Positions 26,335 through 35,007 of a stretch of 64,000 nt of DNA are shown here, in pieces. Each line of letters opens with the position of its first letter. The stretch's first letter is position 1. Where the stretch lies: assembly GCF_001898315.1 (NCBI RefSeq), contig NZ_MKTQ01000011.1, positions 62,001-126,000 of the forward strand, given 5' to 3'. The DNA comes from Microbacterium sp. 70-16. Lineage in GTDB: Bacteria > Actinomycetota > Actinomycetes > Actinomycetales > Microbacteriaceae. The notes below the pieces were generated by a model. That model searched no databases. It was not told the DNA's origin and worked only from the letters and a program-made list of their open reading frames with translations. Both the position numbers and the translations under genes were made by a program.

Positions 26335-27660
26335 GTGGCGACGACCACGACGGGGCGTACCCGACCGCAGGCGCTGCCTGGCCAACAGACGTCGGCCACG
26401 CCGCAGGCGTCGGGTGCACCGGAGGCGTCGCTCGAGTCTGCGCCGCGCGGTTTCGTAGCCCGCGTCTCGCTCGGCCGCGTGTTCGCGCCGGTGCCGAGCG
26501 AGTTCCTGCTGATCGCGTCGACCGCGCTGATCCTCACCGGCTTCGGCCTCATGATGGTGCTGTCCGCGACGATGGCGACCGCCGTCGCCGACGGAGCGAG
26601 CCCGTTCGAGGTCGTGCTCAAGCAGGCCGCCTTCGCCGTCATCGGCATCCCGCTGATGTTCCTCGCGAGCCGGCTGCCTGTCACCTTCTGGAAGCGGATC
26701 GCGTGGCCGGCTCTCATCGGTGCGACCCTGTTCCAGTTGCTCGTGTTCGTGCCGGGCCTCGGGTCGGCCAACGACGGCAACCGCAACTGGATCGTGATCG
26801 CCGGGTTCCAGGCGCAGCCGTCGGAGTTCCTCAAGCTCACCCTCGCCCTGTGGCTCGGCTACGTCCTGTACCGCAAACAGACGCTACTGGGACTGTGGCG
26901 GCACGTGTTCATCCCCGTCGTGCCGGTCGGTGCGCTCGTCATCGGAACCGTCATGGCCGGCCACGACCTGGGCACCGCGATGATCCTCATGCTGATCCTG
27001 CTCGGCTGCCTGTTCTTCTCGGGCGTCAAGCTGCGGCTGTTCCTGATTCCGCTGCTGCTCGTCGTCGCGGCGGCGGCCGTGTTCGCCGTGACGAGCCCCA
27101 ACCGCATGGCGCGCATCATGAGCTTCCTCGACGTCGACAGCGTCTCGTGCTACGACACGAGCTGCTACCAGCCGTTGCACGGCATCTGGGGACTCGCCGG
27201 CGGCGGGATCTTCGGCCTCGGACTCGGCAACTCGCGCGAGAAGTACGGCTGGCTGCCCGCGCAGTCGAACGACTACATCTTCGCGATCCTCGGTGAAGAG
27301 CTGGGGCTCATCGGATGCCTCGTCGTCCTCGCCCTGTTCACGCTGTTCTCGGTGGGTGCATTCCACGTCATCCGCAAGACGCACGACCCGTTCATCCGCA
27401 TCGTCGCGGGTGGCATCACGGTGTGGATCGTCGGACAGGCCCTCATCAACATCGCCGTCGTGCTGCGGCTCTCGCCCGTGCTCGGCGTGCCGCTGCCGTT
27501 CATGTCGCAGGGTGGCACCTCGCTGCTGTCGGTGCTGATCGCCTGCGGGGTGCTGCTCTCGTTCGCCCGCACGCTGCCGGCGGGTGGTGCTGCGGGTGGG
27601 GGCGGTTCGGGCGGGGCTCGCGCCGCGGCGCGGCCGACGCGCGTGCGCGCGGCGCGGTAG
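26335..27660 (+). CDS. ftsW: Lipid II polymerase FtsW (SEDS family)
   Basis: 441 residues from GTG 26335 after GGAAGGGGAGCC. Cytoplasmic Thr/Pro/Ala-rich head of about 50 residues, then a ten-TM SEDS core: SANDGNRNWI, GHDLGTAMILMLILLGCLFF, then SREKYGWLPAQSNDYIFAILGEELGLIGC and LPFMSQGGTSLL. The acidic residue in the GEELG loop region and the SEDS signature support septal glycosyltransferase activity with FtsI. It ends in a basic RPTRVRAAR tail. A 284-nt gap with palindromes follows before murG. Confidence 0.95.
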   Translation: MATTTTGRTRPQALPGQQTSATPQASGAPEASLESAPRGFVARVSLGRVFAPVPSEFLLIASTALILTGFGLMMVLSATMATAVADGASPFEVVLKQAAFAVIGIPLMFLASRLPVTFWKRIAWPALIGATLFQLLVFVPGLGSANDGNRNWIVIAGFQAQPSEFLKLTLALWLGYVLYRKQTLLGLWRHVFIPVVPVGALVIGTVMAGHDLGTAMILMLILLGCLFFSGVKLRLFLIPLLLVVAAAAVFAVTSPNRMARIMSFLDVDSVSCYDTSCYQPLHGIWGLAGGGIFGLGLGNSREKYGWLPAQSNDYIFAILGEELGLIGCLVVLALFTLFSVGAFHVIRKTHDPFIRIVAGGITVWIVGQALINIAVVLRLSPVLGVPLPFMSQGGTSLLSVLIACGVLLSFARTLPAGGAAGGGGSGGARAAARPTRVRAAR

Positions 27661-27708
27661 CGGATCGCGGGGCGCGCCCTCGCGGGCATCAGTCATTCTG
27701 CGTCGAGT

Positions 27709-27884
27709 TGGCAGTTGTGGTTGGCTCAACGCGGTTGAGTGCGCAATGACGGAGTTCAGGTCGGGGGCGAGCGTGGGCATCCGTGTGGCAGTTGTGGCTG
27801 CCTCAGTGCGGGTGAGTGCGCAACGACTGCCAGCTCGAGCCGGGTGGCTCGTGCGGACGACGCTCCAGTCGGCAGTTGTGGTGG
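27709..27884. repeat. Intergenic repeats of a 47-bp palindrome family (three copies or parts)
   Basis: In the 284-nt ftsW-murG gap, TGGCAGTTGTGG starts at 27709 (partial copy), 27786 (complete, to 27832, ending ACGACTGCCA) and GGCAGTTGTGG at 27871 (partial). The complete copy has perfect TGGCAGT/ACTGCCA arms. A second complete copy of the same length is at 46443-46489 upstream of hisD. There is no coding signature in the gap. Confidence 0.75.
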
Positions 27885-27931
27885 GACGCCTCGGCGCACC
27901 CCCGCACACATGAGACCGGGCCACGGACGGG

Positions 27932-27937
27932 TATCGT
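27932..27937 (+). promoter_or_regulatory. -10 box for murG, leaderless layout
   Basis: TATCGT, seven bases, GTG 27945; no Shine-Dalgarno. This gives murG its own promoter inside the dcw cluster. Confidence 0.5.
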
Positions 27938-27944
27938 CGTTCCG

Positions 27945-29042
27945 GTGACTGCAGAGCACCCGACGTATCTCCTGGCCGGCGGCGGCACCGCCGGGCACGT
28001 CAACCCGCTGCTGGCTGTGGCCGATGGATTGCGGGCGCGGGATGCCGAGGCATCCGTCCTCGTGCTCGGCACGAAGGAGGGACTCGAGGCGCGCCTCGTC
28101 CCCGAGCGCGGGTACGAGCTGCTCATCGTCGACAAGGTGCCCTTCCCGCGGCGCCCGAACGGCGCGGCCCTGCGCTTCCCGGCCGCGTGGCGCCGCGCGA
28201 TCGCGCAGGTGCGCGCGCACATTCGCGCCCACGGGGTCGACGTCGTCGTCGGATTCGGCGGGTACGCCTCGGCGCCGGCATACGTGGCCGCGCGCCGCGA
28301 GGGCATCCCGTTCATCGTGCACGAGGCGAACGCGAAGCCCGGGCTCGCGAACGTCCTCGGCGCGGGTCGTGCGGCGGGCGTCGGCGTGGCGTTCGACGGC
28401 ACGCGCCTGAAGGGATCGCGCGTCGTGGGCATGCCGCTGCGCCGCGAGATCGTCGAGCTCGACCGTGCGGCGCTGCGCGACGAGGCCGCCGCGTACTTCG
28501 GGCTGGATCCGGCCCGCCCCGTACTACTCGTCTTCGGCGGGTCGCTCGGCGCGCTGCGCCTCAACGAGGCGTTCGGCGAGGGGCACGGCGCCGCGTGGCG
28601 CGACGTGCTCGGCGCGGGCTGGCAGTTGCTGCACGTGACGGGGGAGCGGTCCGACCTCGCCGATCCCGGCGCCCCGGGCTACTCCGTGCGCCGCTACGTC
28701 GACCGCATGGACCTCGCCTTCGCCCTCGCCGACCTCATCGTCTCGCGCGCGGGCGCGGCGACCGTGAGCGAGATCAGCGCGCTGGGCATCCCCGCCGTGT
28801 ACGTCCCTTACGCCGTCGGCAACGGCGAGCAGGCGCTCAACGCCGGGTCGGCCGTGCGCGCGGGCGCCGCGATCCTGATTCCGGATGCCGGGTTCACGGG
28901 CGACGTCGTGCGCGCCGAGGTGGTGCCCCTGCTCGCCGACGGCGCGCGCCGCGCCGCGATGGCTGTCGCCGCGGCATCCGTCGGCACGCGCAACGGCACC
29001 GAGAACGTCATCGCGATGCTCGACGAGGCACTCGCCCGCTGA
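27945..29042 (+). CDS. murG: UDP-GlcNAc--lipid I N-acetylglucosaminyltransferase
   Basis: 365 residues from GTG 27945, where the family motif LLAGGGTAGHVNPLLAVAD begins at residue 9; the longer in-frame extension runs through repeat DNA and is rejected. GT-B fold with VGFGGYASAPAYVAA, HEANAKPGLAN, LVFGGSLGALRLNE and C-terminal SRAGAATVSEISALGIPAVYVP. Makes lipid II at the inner membrane face. It is followed not by murC but by the inverted padR cassette. Confidence 0.96.
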   Translation: MTAEHPTYLLAGGGTAGHVNPLLAVADGLRARDAEASVLVLGTKEGLEARLVPERGYELLIVDKVPFPRRPNGAALRFPAAWRRAIAQVRAHIRAHGVDVVVGFGGYASAPAYVAARREGIPFIVHEANAKPGLANVLGAGRAAGVGVAFDGTRLKGSRVVGMPLRREIVELDRAALRDEAAAYFGLDPARPVLLVFGGSLGALRLNEAFGEGHGAAWRDVLGAGWQLLHVTGERSDLADPGAPGYSVRRYVDRMDLAFALADLIVSRAGAATVSEISALGIPAVYVPYAVGNGEQALNAGSAVRAGAAILIPDAGFTGDVVRAEVVPLLADGARRAAMAVAAASVGTRNGTENVIAMLDEALAR

Positions 29043-29082
29043 GCCCCGCTGGGTGGTTGCCGCCGCGCCGCGGCCGCGCTCC

Positions 29083-29209
29083 GGTTTGGGGTCGCGTGTG
29101 GTCGGGTCGGGATGCCCGAGGCGACAGCACGCGACCCCAAACTTCGCACCACCCGACAGCACGCGACCCCGAACTTCGCACCACCCGACAGCGCGCGACC
29201 CCAAACTTG
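29083..29209. repeat. Repeat copy 1 (GTTTGGGGTCGCGTG palindrome plus 32-bp tandem units)
   Basis: GTTTGGGGTCGCGTG (29084-29098) and its exact complement CACGCGACCCCAAAC (29128-29142) form a 15-bp perfect inverted repeat. It continues into a tandem array: units starting ACAGCRCGCGACCCC at 29124, 29156 and 29188 (period 32 bp, third truncated). The first 60 bp (29083-29142) recur at 30977-31036 with one mismatch. It sits between murG and the padR cassette. Confidence 0.9.
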
Positions 29210-29214
29210 CGGCG

Positions 29215-30576
29215 TCACTCGGTGATGGATGCCCGCGGCGGAAGCCCCGCGAAGGCCTGCACGCGCCGGCGCGGGCGCAGCAGCGCGGTGATCGCAACGA
29301 CCACGGCCACGAGCGGCATGACGAACGGGACAGCCTGCAGACCGCTCGACAGCACGAGCGTTGTCAGAGCGGCGCCGACCGCCAGGATCACGCGCACGTC
29401 GCCTCTCCAGCGGGACGCGAGGATCATCCAGACGGCGGCGCCGGCCACCGGCAACGCGCACAGCAGCAGTTGCCACACGGTCGCGTCGCCGTCGCCATCG
29501 GAGGTGAGATTGACGATCGCCACGCCGATCGCAGCGGAGGCCAGGAGCACGACGGGGCCCCAGCGATCAAGCGGGCGGTGGCGCGGTCGCACCAATCCGA
29601 GGCATCCGATCAGCGGAATCGTCGCCAGTGCGCCGGCCCCGATCCCCACGCGCATCGCCTGCGTGGCGTCCAGCTCAGCCCACTGCGACCCCGCGAGGGC
29701 GAAGACGATGGCCGCGATGCCGAGGACGAACGACACGCCGGCCAGCGCGACGATCCACCAGCGGTGGGGAAAGCGGCGAACGTCACTCGCCGCCGCGCGT
29801 CCCATCGGCTCGGCATCCGCCGGCTGAGTGACATCGCCCCGCGGGCGTGTGCCGGTGACGGCCAGCACGAGCATGGCGATGGCGGCGAGCGTGGCCGTCC
29901 CGGGGCTGGGCATCGTGGTCACGAGGATCGGCCACGCGACGACACCAGCAGCGATGCCCACGATGGGTTCCCAGCCGCGCAGTCGCGGCGCGAGGGCGGC
30001 GGTCACCAGGACAGCGCCGGTGGCCGCGCACGCGAGCGCCGATATTGCGGCGAACAGCATCCACGCGGCGCCGAACATCGATCGCGGCAGACCGGCATCG
30101 GCTTCGTCGAACGCGACGCTCCATGCTGCCGCGGCCAGCCCCAGCGGCACCGTCGCGAGCGCGGCGCAGACCAGTGCCCACAGCGCAGCGCTCGCTCGCA
30201 ACCCGCGGACGCGCAGCGTCGCGATGGCGGACACGACGAGGAACGTCGGCGCGCTGAAGATGGCGGCCGGGCCGATGACACTCCGCAGCACGCTGTCGAT
30301 CGGCGCGCCGATCACCGCGGGCACGAAGATGGTCGCCGCAATGCCGACGATCGACAGCACGACGGCGATGACGGCACTGCCGACGGCGACACGGCGATCG
30401 AGGCGGTGTGCGAGCCCGTTGATGCGAGCAGCGTGGGTCTCGGCGCGGGACGGTCGATCGCGCCCGTCCGCCTCGGCGACCTCACGCATCGTGCCGACGA
30501 CGACGTCGCCGTTCGCGCGGCGCCAGGATGCCGGGTACCAGCGCAGCACCCGGCGGAAGCGCTCGTCGTCGGTCAT
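29215..30576 (-). CDS. Multi-pass membrane protein paired with PadR regulator
   Basis: 453 residues from ATG 30576, overlapping the padR stop by 4 nt. N-terminal motif RFRRVLRWYPASWRRANGDVV (about 6-26) is a short cytoplasmic domain seen in many actinobacterial membrane proteins encoded directly after PadR genes. About ten TM helices follow, with a cytoplasmic loop in the middle (RPRGDVTQPADAEPMGRAAASDVRR). No transporter or enzyme motif recognised, so its function is unknown. It lies on the opposite strand to the dcw genes, between repeat copies 1 and 2, suggesting the pair was inserted as a unit. Confidence 0.7.
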   Translation of the reverse strand: MTDDERFRRVLRWYPASWRRANGDVVVGTMREVAEADGRDRPSRAETHAARINGLAHRLDRRVAVGSAVIAVVLSIVGIAATIFVPAVIGAPIDSVLRSVIGPAAIFSAPTFLVVSAIATLRVRGLRASAALWALVCAALATVPLGLAAAAWSVAFDEADAGLPRSMFGAAWMLFAAISALACAATGAVLVTAALAPRLRGWEPIVGIAAGVVAWPILVTTMPSPGTATLAAIAMLVLAVTGTRPRGDVTQPADAEPMGRAAASDVRRFPHRWWIVALAGVSFVLGIAAIVFALAGSQWAELDATQAMRVGIGAGALATIPLIGCLGLVRPRHRPLDRWGPVVLLASAAIGVAIVNLTSDGDGDATVWQLLLCALPVAGAAVWMILASRWRGDVRVILAVGAALTTLVLSSGLQAVPFVMPLVAVVVAITALLRPRRRVQAFAGLPPRASITE

Positions 30577-30926
30577 GCCCACGATCCGGCCGTGCGCGTC
30601 AGGCGAGGGCTGGTCGCGGTTGCACGACCGAGCGCGGCGCGGGCCGCACGCGTGCGTGCCTCCAGGGCGGCGGTCTCGTGCTGCAGGCGCTCCAGCCCGG
30701 CATCCGTCACGACGAAATAGCGCCGCGCGCGCCCGTCGACGATCTCGTCGCCGTCGGCGCGCACCAGTCCCTGCTGTTCGAGGCGCTCGAGCCCCGCGTA
30801 CAGCGTCGTCACGCGGGGCGCGCTGCCTGCGGCCGACTCGACATCGCGCAGGATCGCGTACCCGTGCTTGCGCCCGCCCGCGAGCGAAGTGAGGATCCAG
30901 AACGCCGTATCGCCGAAGGTCGTCAT
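30573..30926 (-). CDS. PadR-family transcriptional regulator
   Basis: 117 residues from ATG 30926. Winged HTH of the PadR type: DTAFWILTSLAGGRKHGYAILRDVE, TTLYAGLERLEQQGLVRADGDE, RARRYFVVTDAGLERLQHETAALEARTRAARAAL. The short C-terminal helix is that of the small PadR subgroup. It very likely represses its own operon with the downstream membrane protein; the signal is unknown. An inverted repeat 19 bp upstream is a candidate operator. Confidence 0.9.
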   Translation of the reverse strand: MTTFGDTAFWILTSLAGGRKHGYAILRDVESAAGSAPRVTTLYAGLERLEQQGLVRADGDEIVDGRARRYFVVTDAGLERLQHETAALEARTRAARAALGRATATSPRLTRTAGSWA

Positions 30927-30944
30927 GGCCTGAAGATATTCCCA

Positions 30945-30961
30945 TTGCAGAAATATTGCAA
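30945..30961. promoter_or_regulatory. Candidate PadR operator
   Basis: TTGCA, seven bases (GAAATAT), TGCAA: a perfect inverted repeat in the only AT-rich patch of this region, 19-35 bp upstream of padR. It fits autoregulation by a dimeric PadR protein. Confidence 0.5.
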
Positions 30962-30976
30962 CGAACGCCGTTCCCG

Positions 30977-31068
30977 GGTTTGGGGTCGCGTGTGGTCGGG
31001 TCAGGATGCCCGAGGCGACAGCACGCGACCCCAAACTGCAGACGACCCGACAGCACGCGACCCCAAAC
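30977..31068. repeat. Repeat copy 2 flanking the padR cassette
   Basis: The same 60 bp as copy 1 in the same orientation (one mismatch), with the perfect 15-bp inverted repeat GTTTGGGGTCGCGTG (30978-30992) / CACGCGACCCCAAAC (31022-31036) and a second ACAGCACGCGACCCC unit exactly 32 bp on (31050). It lies between the padR operon and murC. Confidence 0.9.
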
Positions 31069-31126
31069 ACGCCCGTGGGGCGGTTACCCACAGCGCGCCG
31101 CCACCCGGCTCCCAGGCGGCCCGACC

Positions 31127-31132
31127 TAGACT
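31127..31132 (+). promoter_or_regulatory. -10 box for murC
   Basis: TAGACT, nine bases, ATG 31142; leaderless or a 2-3 nt leader. It restarts transcription of the dcw cluster after the cassette. Confidence 0.55.
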
Positions 31133-31141
31133 TGACGGGCC

Positions 31142-32542
31142 ATGATTCGACCCGATCTCACGCTGCCCATCCCCGACGACATCACCGCCGCGCACTTCAT
31201 CGGCATCGGCGGATCCGGCATGTCCGGGCTCGCGGGGATGTTCCTCGACCGCGGCATCCGCGTGTCGGGATCGGATCGCGCCGACAGCGCCGCACTGCAG
31301 GCGCTCGCCGCGCGCGGCGCCACCGTGCACGTCGGTCACGACGCCGCGAACCTGCCAGGCGACGTCGACACGGTCATCCACACCGGCGCGATCTGGCCCG
31401 AGAACCCCGAGTTCCTGCTCGCGAAGCAGCGCGGCCTGCACGTCATCCACCGCTCGCAGGCGCTGCACTGGCTCATCGGCGGACGCCGGCTCGTCAGCGT
31501 CGCGGGCGCCCACGGCAAGACGACGTCGACGGGCATGCTCGTCACCGCTCTGCGCACGCTGGATGCCGACCCGACGTTCGTCAGCGGGGGAGTCATCGCC
31601 GACCTCGGCATCTCGAGCGGCACCGGATCGGACGACCTGTTCGTCATCGAGGCCGACGAGTCCGACGGCACGTTCCTGCTGTACGACACGTCGATCGCGC
31701 TCATCACGAACGTCGATCCCGACCACCTCGACCACTGGGGAACGCGGGATGCCTTCTACGACGCCTTCGCCCGCTTCGGTAACGAGGCGCGCGAGGCCGT
31801 CGTCATCTCGGCCGACGACCCGGGCGCGCGGCGCGTCGCGGCATCCCTCACGCACCCCCGCATCGTGACGTTCGGTGAGGATGCCTCGTCCGACGTCCGC
31901 GTCACCGACATCGTCACCGAGGGCCCGGTCTCGTTCACGCTGCGGCACGGCGGGCAGAGCGTCACGGGACAGCTCGCCGTCCCGGGCGCACACAACGCCA
32001 TCAACGCGGCGGGCGCCGTCGCGGTGCTCCTCACGCTCGGCCACGACCTCGAGCCCGCGCTGCGTGCGGTCGAGGGCTTCGGCGGCACCGTCCGCCGGTT
32101 CGAGCTGCACGGCGTCGAGCGCGGCGTCAGCGTCTTCGACGACTACGCGCACCACCCGACCGAGGTCGCCGCGGCGCTCGAAGCCGCGCGGACGGTCGTC
32201 GGAGACGGGCGCCTCATCGCGATCCAGCAGCCGCACACCTACTCGCGCACGCAGGAGATGTACCGCGAGTTCGCCGAGGTCCTCGAGCGCTACGCCGACC
32301 ACACGGTCATGCTCGACGTCTACGGCGCCCGCGAAGACCCCGTGCCCGGCGTCACCGGCGAGCTCGTCAGCGGCGCCTTCGCCGACCCCGATCACGTGCA
32401 CTACGTGCCGGACTGGCAGGAGGCCGCCGACTACACGGCCTCCATCGCCCGCGACGGCGACTACGTCATCACGCTCGGCTGCGGCAACGTCTACCTGATC
32501 ATCCCGCAGGTGCTTCAGGCGCTCGCCGAGACCGAGGCGTAG
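31142..32542 (+). CDS. murC: UDP-N-acetylmuramate--L-alanine ligase
   Basis: 466 residues. N-terminal Rossmann motif [23 protein letters not shown] loop [12 protein letters not shown], central [10 protein letters not shown] and [12 protein letters not shown]-terminal [11 protein letters not shown] and QPHTYSRT. First cytoplasmic Mur ligase step, adding L-Ala to UDP-MurNAc. ftsQ follows after 3 nt. Confidence 0.97.
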   Translation: MIRPDLTLPIPDDITAAHFIGIGGSGMSGLAGMFLDRGIRVSGSDRADSAALQALAARGATVHVGHDAANLPGDVDTVIHTGAIWPENPEFLLAKQRGLHVIHRSQALHWLIGGRRLVSVAGAHGKTTSTGMLVTALRTLDADPTFVSGGVIADLGISSGTGSDDLFVIEADESDGTFLLYDTSIALITNVDPDHLDHWGTRDAFYDAFARFGNEAREAVVISADDPGARRVAASLTHPRIVTFGEDASSDVRVTDIVTEGPVSFTLRHGGQSVTGQLAVPGAHNAINAAGAVAVLLTLGHDLEPALRAVEGFGGTVRRFELHGVERGVSVFDDYAHHPTEVAAALEAARTVVGDGRLIAIQQPHTYSRTQEMYREFAEVLERYADHTVMLDVYGAREDPVPGVTGELVSGAFADPDHVHYVPDWQEAADYTASIARDGDYVITLGCGNVYLIIPQVLQALAETEA

Positions 32543-32545
32543 CGG

Positions 32546-33667
32546 ATGCGTCGGCCCGCGCCCCTGCCGGCGGAGTCCGCCGCGCCGCGCCCGGCCGCGC
32601 CCGCGGAGTCTGGCCGCCCGTCGACCCGCGACGAGCAACCCGCGGTGCGCGACCTCGCGCCGCCCGCGCCGCTCGTTCCGCCGTCCGCGCAGTCGGCCGC
32701 ACGGCCCGAGCCGCTCGCGCCGCCCGCGACCCGGCCTGAGCCGGCCGCCCAGCCCGCGCCGCCGGCGTGGGCCCCGGCATCCGCCGGCCCCGATATCGCC
32801 ACCGCCGCACCCAGCCTCGACGCGATCGAACAAGACCGCGACCCCGACCTCGACGCGATCGAGCAAGACCCCGACCTCGATGGTCTCGACGCTCTGCCCG
32901 AGCACGTCAGCGTGCGAGAGGTGTGGGCTGCGGCGCGCGCCCGGCGCAAGGCGCTGCGGGCCGAAGTCCGCCGCTTCACGGTGCGCCAGCGCCGCCGCCG
33001 GATGGTGTGGATCGGTGCCATCGGCGCACTCGTGCTGCTCGTGCTCGGCACCCTCGGCGCCGCGTACAGCCCGCTGTTCGCCGTCGAGCAGATCAGCGTG
33101 GTCGGCACCGAGAGCCTCGACGCGGCCACGGTCGAAGCGGCCCTTTCCGACCAGCTCGGCACGCCCCTGGCACGCGTGGACTCGTCCGCGGTCAAGGCTG
33201 CGCTCGTGCAGTTCCCGCTCGTCGAGTCGTACGCCCTCGAGGCCCGCCCACCGCACGAGCTCGTCGTGCGCATCGTCGAGCGCACGCCGATCGGCTCGAT
33301 CGAGTCCGCCGCGGGATACACACTGGTGGATGCCGCGGGCGTCGCCCTCGCGACGACCCCGCAGCCCGACGCGGGGCATCCGGTCATCACGGCAACCGGG
33401 GGAGTGGGCTCGCCCGCCTTCACCGCCGTCGGCACGGTGTACCGCTCGCTGCCGGACGACATCCGCGCGCAGGTCACGGCGATGTCGGCGACGACCGCCA
33501 ACGACGTGACGCTGACCCTCGGCGGCACCGGCACCGAGGTCGTCTGGGGCAACGCCGATGACTCTGCCTACAAGGCCGTCGTGCTGGCATCGGCCATGAC
33601 GGCGCGGCCGCCCGACACGGTCTACAGCTACGACGTCTCGTCGCCGAACGCCGTCGTCATCCGCTGA
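32546..33667 (+). CDS. ftsQ: Divisome protein FtsQ
   Basis: 373 residues. A long cytoplasmic head: Pro/Ala-rich 1-85, then an acidic in-frame repeat (DAIEQDRDPDL, DAIEQDPDL; 91-110) and a basic stretch (ARRKALRAEVRRFTVRQRRRR). One TM (about 151-173), POTRA domain (FAVEQISVVGTESLDAATVEAALSDQLGTPLARVD), then the FtsQ beta domain ending VVWGNADDSAYKAVVLASAM. It links FtsL/FtsB with early divisome parts. The head is much longer than in model FtsQ but is of the actinobacterial kind. Confidence 0.93.
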   Translation: MRRPAPLPAESAAPRPAAPAESGRPSTRDEQPAVRDLAPPAPLVPPSAQSAARPEPLAPPATRPEPAAQPAPPAWAPASAGPDIATAAPSLDAIEQDRDPDLDAIEQDPDLDGLDALPEHVSVREVWAAARARRKALRAEVRRFTVRQRRRRMVWIGAIGALVLLVLGTLGAAYSPLFAVEQISVVGTESLDAATVEAALSDQLGTPLARVDSSAVKAALVQFPLVESYALEARPPHELVVRIVERTPIGSIESAAGYTLVDAAGVALATTPQPDAGHPVITATGGVGSPAFTAVGTVYRSLPDDIRAQVTAMSATTANDVTLTLGGTGTEVVWGNADDSAYKAVVLASAMTARPPDTVYSYDVSSPNAVVIR

Positions 33668-33676
33668 GCCCACAAC

Positions 33677-33695
33677 CCTCAACCAGCACTTGAGG
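33677..33695 (+). terminator. Small hairpin after ftsQ
   Basis: CCTCAA, seven bases, TTGAGG, starting 9 nt after the ftsQ stop. No T-run. It may weakly separate ftsQ from ftsZ or stabilise the mRNA end. Confidence 0.3.
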
Positions 33696-33783
33696 CGGAG
33701 TCGGTCAGGCGCGCCGGATTTGTGCGCGACACGCCCATGTCCTGGCCGGGCGCGGCGTCGCCGCCGCTTACCTTCAATCCAAG

Positions 33784-33825
33784 GAATTGCATACTCGGCA
33801 ATTCTTTAAACCTCAACTAGAGGTT
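33784..33825. promoter_or_regulatory. Two inverted repeats in the ftsZ promoter region
   Basis: GAATTGC-7-GCAATTC (33784-33804) and, five bases later, AACCTC-5-GAGGTT (33809-33825). Both are perfect and lie in an AT-rich patch 37-78 bp before the ftsZ start, in a 194-bp intergenic gap, the place expected for regulator binding or ftsZ promoter elements. No known consensus is assigned with confidence. Confidence 0.6.
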
Positions 33826-33861
33826 CAAGGTTTAGCGGTTCGGGACAAGATGGAGGCCGGC

Positions 33862-35007
33862 ATGAGCCAGAACCAGAACTACCTCGCGGTGATCAAGGTC
33901 GTGGGTGTAGGTGGCGGCGGCGTGAACGCCGTCAATCGGATGATCGAACTCGGGCTGCGGGGTGTCGAGTTCATCGCGGTGAACACCGACGCACAGGCGC
34001 TGCTCATGAGCGACGCCGACGTCAAGCTCGACGTCGGACGCGAGCTGACCCGTGGACTCGGCGCGGGCGCCGACCCCGAGGTCGGCCGCCGCGCCGCCGA
34101 AGACCACGCGGAGGAGATCGAAGAGGCCCTCGCCGGCGCCGACATGGTGTTCGTCACCGCCGGTGAAGGCGGCGGCACGGGCACCGGCGGTGCGCCCGTC
34201 GTCGCACGGATCGCGAAGTCGATCGGCGCGCTCACGATCGGTGTCGTCACCAAGCCCTTCTCGTTCGAGGGTCGCCGCCGCCAGAGCCAGGCCGAAGCCG
34301 GTGTCGCCAAGCTCAAGGAAGAGGTCGACACCCTCATCGTCGTGCCCAACGACCGTCTGCTCGAGATCAGCGACCGCGGCATCTCGATGATCGAGGCGTT
34401 CGCCACGGCCGATCAGGTGCTGCTCGCCGGTGTGCAGGGCATCACCGACCTCATCACGACGCCGGGCCTGATCAACCTCGACTTCGCCGACGTCAAGTCG
34501 GTCATGCAGGGCGCTGGTTCCGCCCTCATGGGCATCGGCTCCGCTCGCGGCGCCGACCGTGCCATCAAGGCTGCGGAGCTCGCCGTCGAGTCGCCCCTGC
34601 TCGAGGCATCCATCGAGGGCGCGCACGGCGTGCTGCTGTCGATCCAGGGTGGGTCGAACCTCGGCATCTTCGAGATCAATGATGCTGCGCAGCTGGTCAA
34701 GGAGGCCGCGCACCCCGAGGCCAACATCATCTTCGGTACGGTCATCGACGATACGCTCGGCGACGAGGTGCGCGTGACGGTCATCGCGGCCGGATTCGAC
34801 GGCGGCGAGCCGCAGGCTCGCATCGAGCCGATCGCGGTGCAGCGTCCGGCGGCGACGCCCGTCGTGCCGTCGGTGCCCGCCGACGAAGCGGCCCGCGAGA
34901 TCGCTGCGGATGCCGAAGAGCGCGAGTCCGTGTCGGTCGCGGTCTCCAGCGACTACGACTCCGTGTACGGAGCCGACGACCTGGACATCCCCGACTTCCT
35001 GAAGTGA
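33862..35007 (+). CDS. ftsZ: Cell division protein FtsZ
   Basis: 381 residues from ATG 33862 with GGAGG at 33852-33856; the longer in-frame TTG start at 33787 runs through the regulatory repeats. GTPase with [16 protein letters not shown], tubulin signature GGGTGTGGA (103-111), and [11 protein letters not shown], then an acidic linker and conserved C-terminal peptide [10 protein letters not shown] for SepF/FtsW binding. Forms the Z-ring. Its stop overlaps the yggS GTG. Confidence 0.98.
   Translation: MSQNQNYLAVIKVVGVGGGGVNAVNRMIELGLRGVEFIAVNTDAQALLMSDADVKLDVGRELTRGLGAGADPEVGRRAAEDHAEEIEEALAGADMVFVTAGEGGGTGTGGAPVVARIAKSIGALTIGVVTKPFSFEGRRRQSQAEAGVAKLKEEVDTLIVVPNDRLLEISDRGISMIEAFATADQVLLAGVQGITDLITTPGLINLDFADVKSVMQGAGSALMGIGSARGADRAIKAAELAVESPLLEASIEGAHGVLLSIQGGSNLGIFEINDAAQLVKEAAHPEANIIFGTVIDDTLGDEVRVTVIAAGFDGGEPQARIEPIAVQRPAATPVVPSVPADEAAREIAADAEERESVSVAVSSDYDSVYGADDLDIPDFLK

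Noticed and set aside
29124..29209. A CRISPR-like array with 32-bp period
   Set aside because: The units are directly tandem without unique spacers, only two to three long, and no cas gene is present.
29215..31056. A single 613-codon minus-strand protein covering both padR and the membrane protein
   Set aside because: Its first 160 codons read padR out of frame and the repeat DNA; the real proteins are two overlapping genes with clear domains.
31001..33682. An 893-codon minus-strand open frame opposite murC and ftsQ
   Set aside because: Shadow frame with low-complexity Arg/Val/Asp composition and no recognisable domain.
33787..33861. A 25-residue N-terminal extension of FtsZ from TTG 33787
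   Set aside because: It runs through the inverted repeats, while ATG 33862 has a well-placed GGAGG and matches the family N-terminus.
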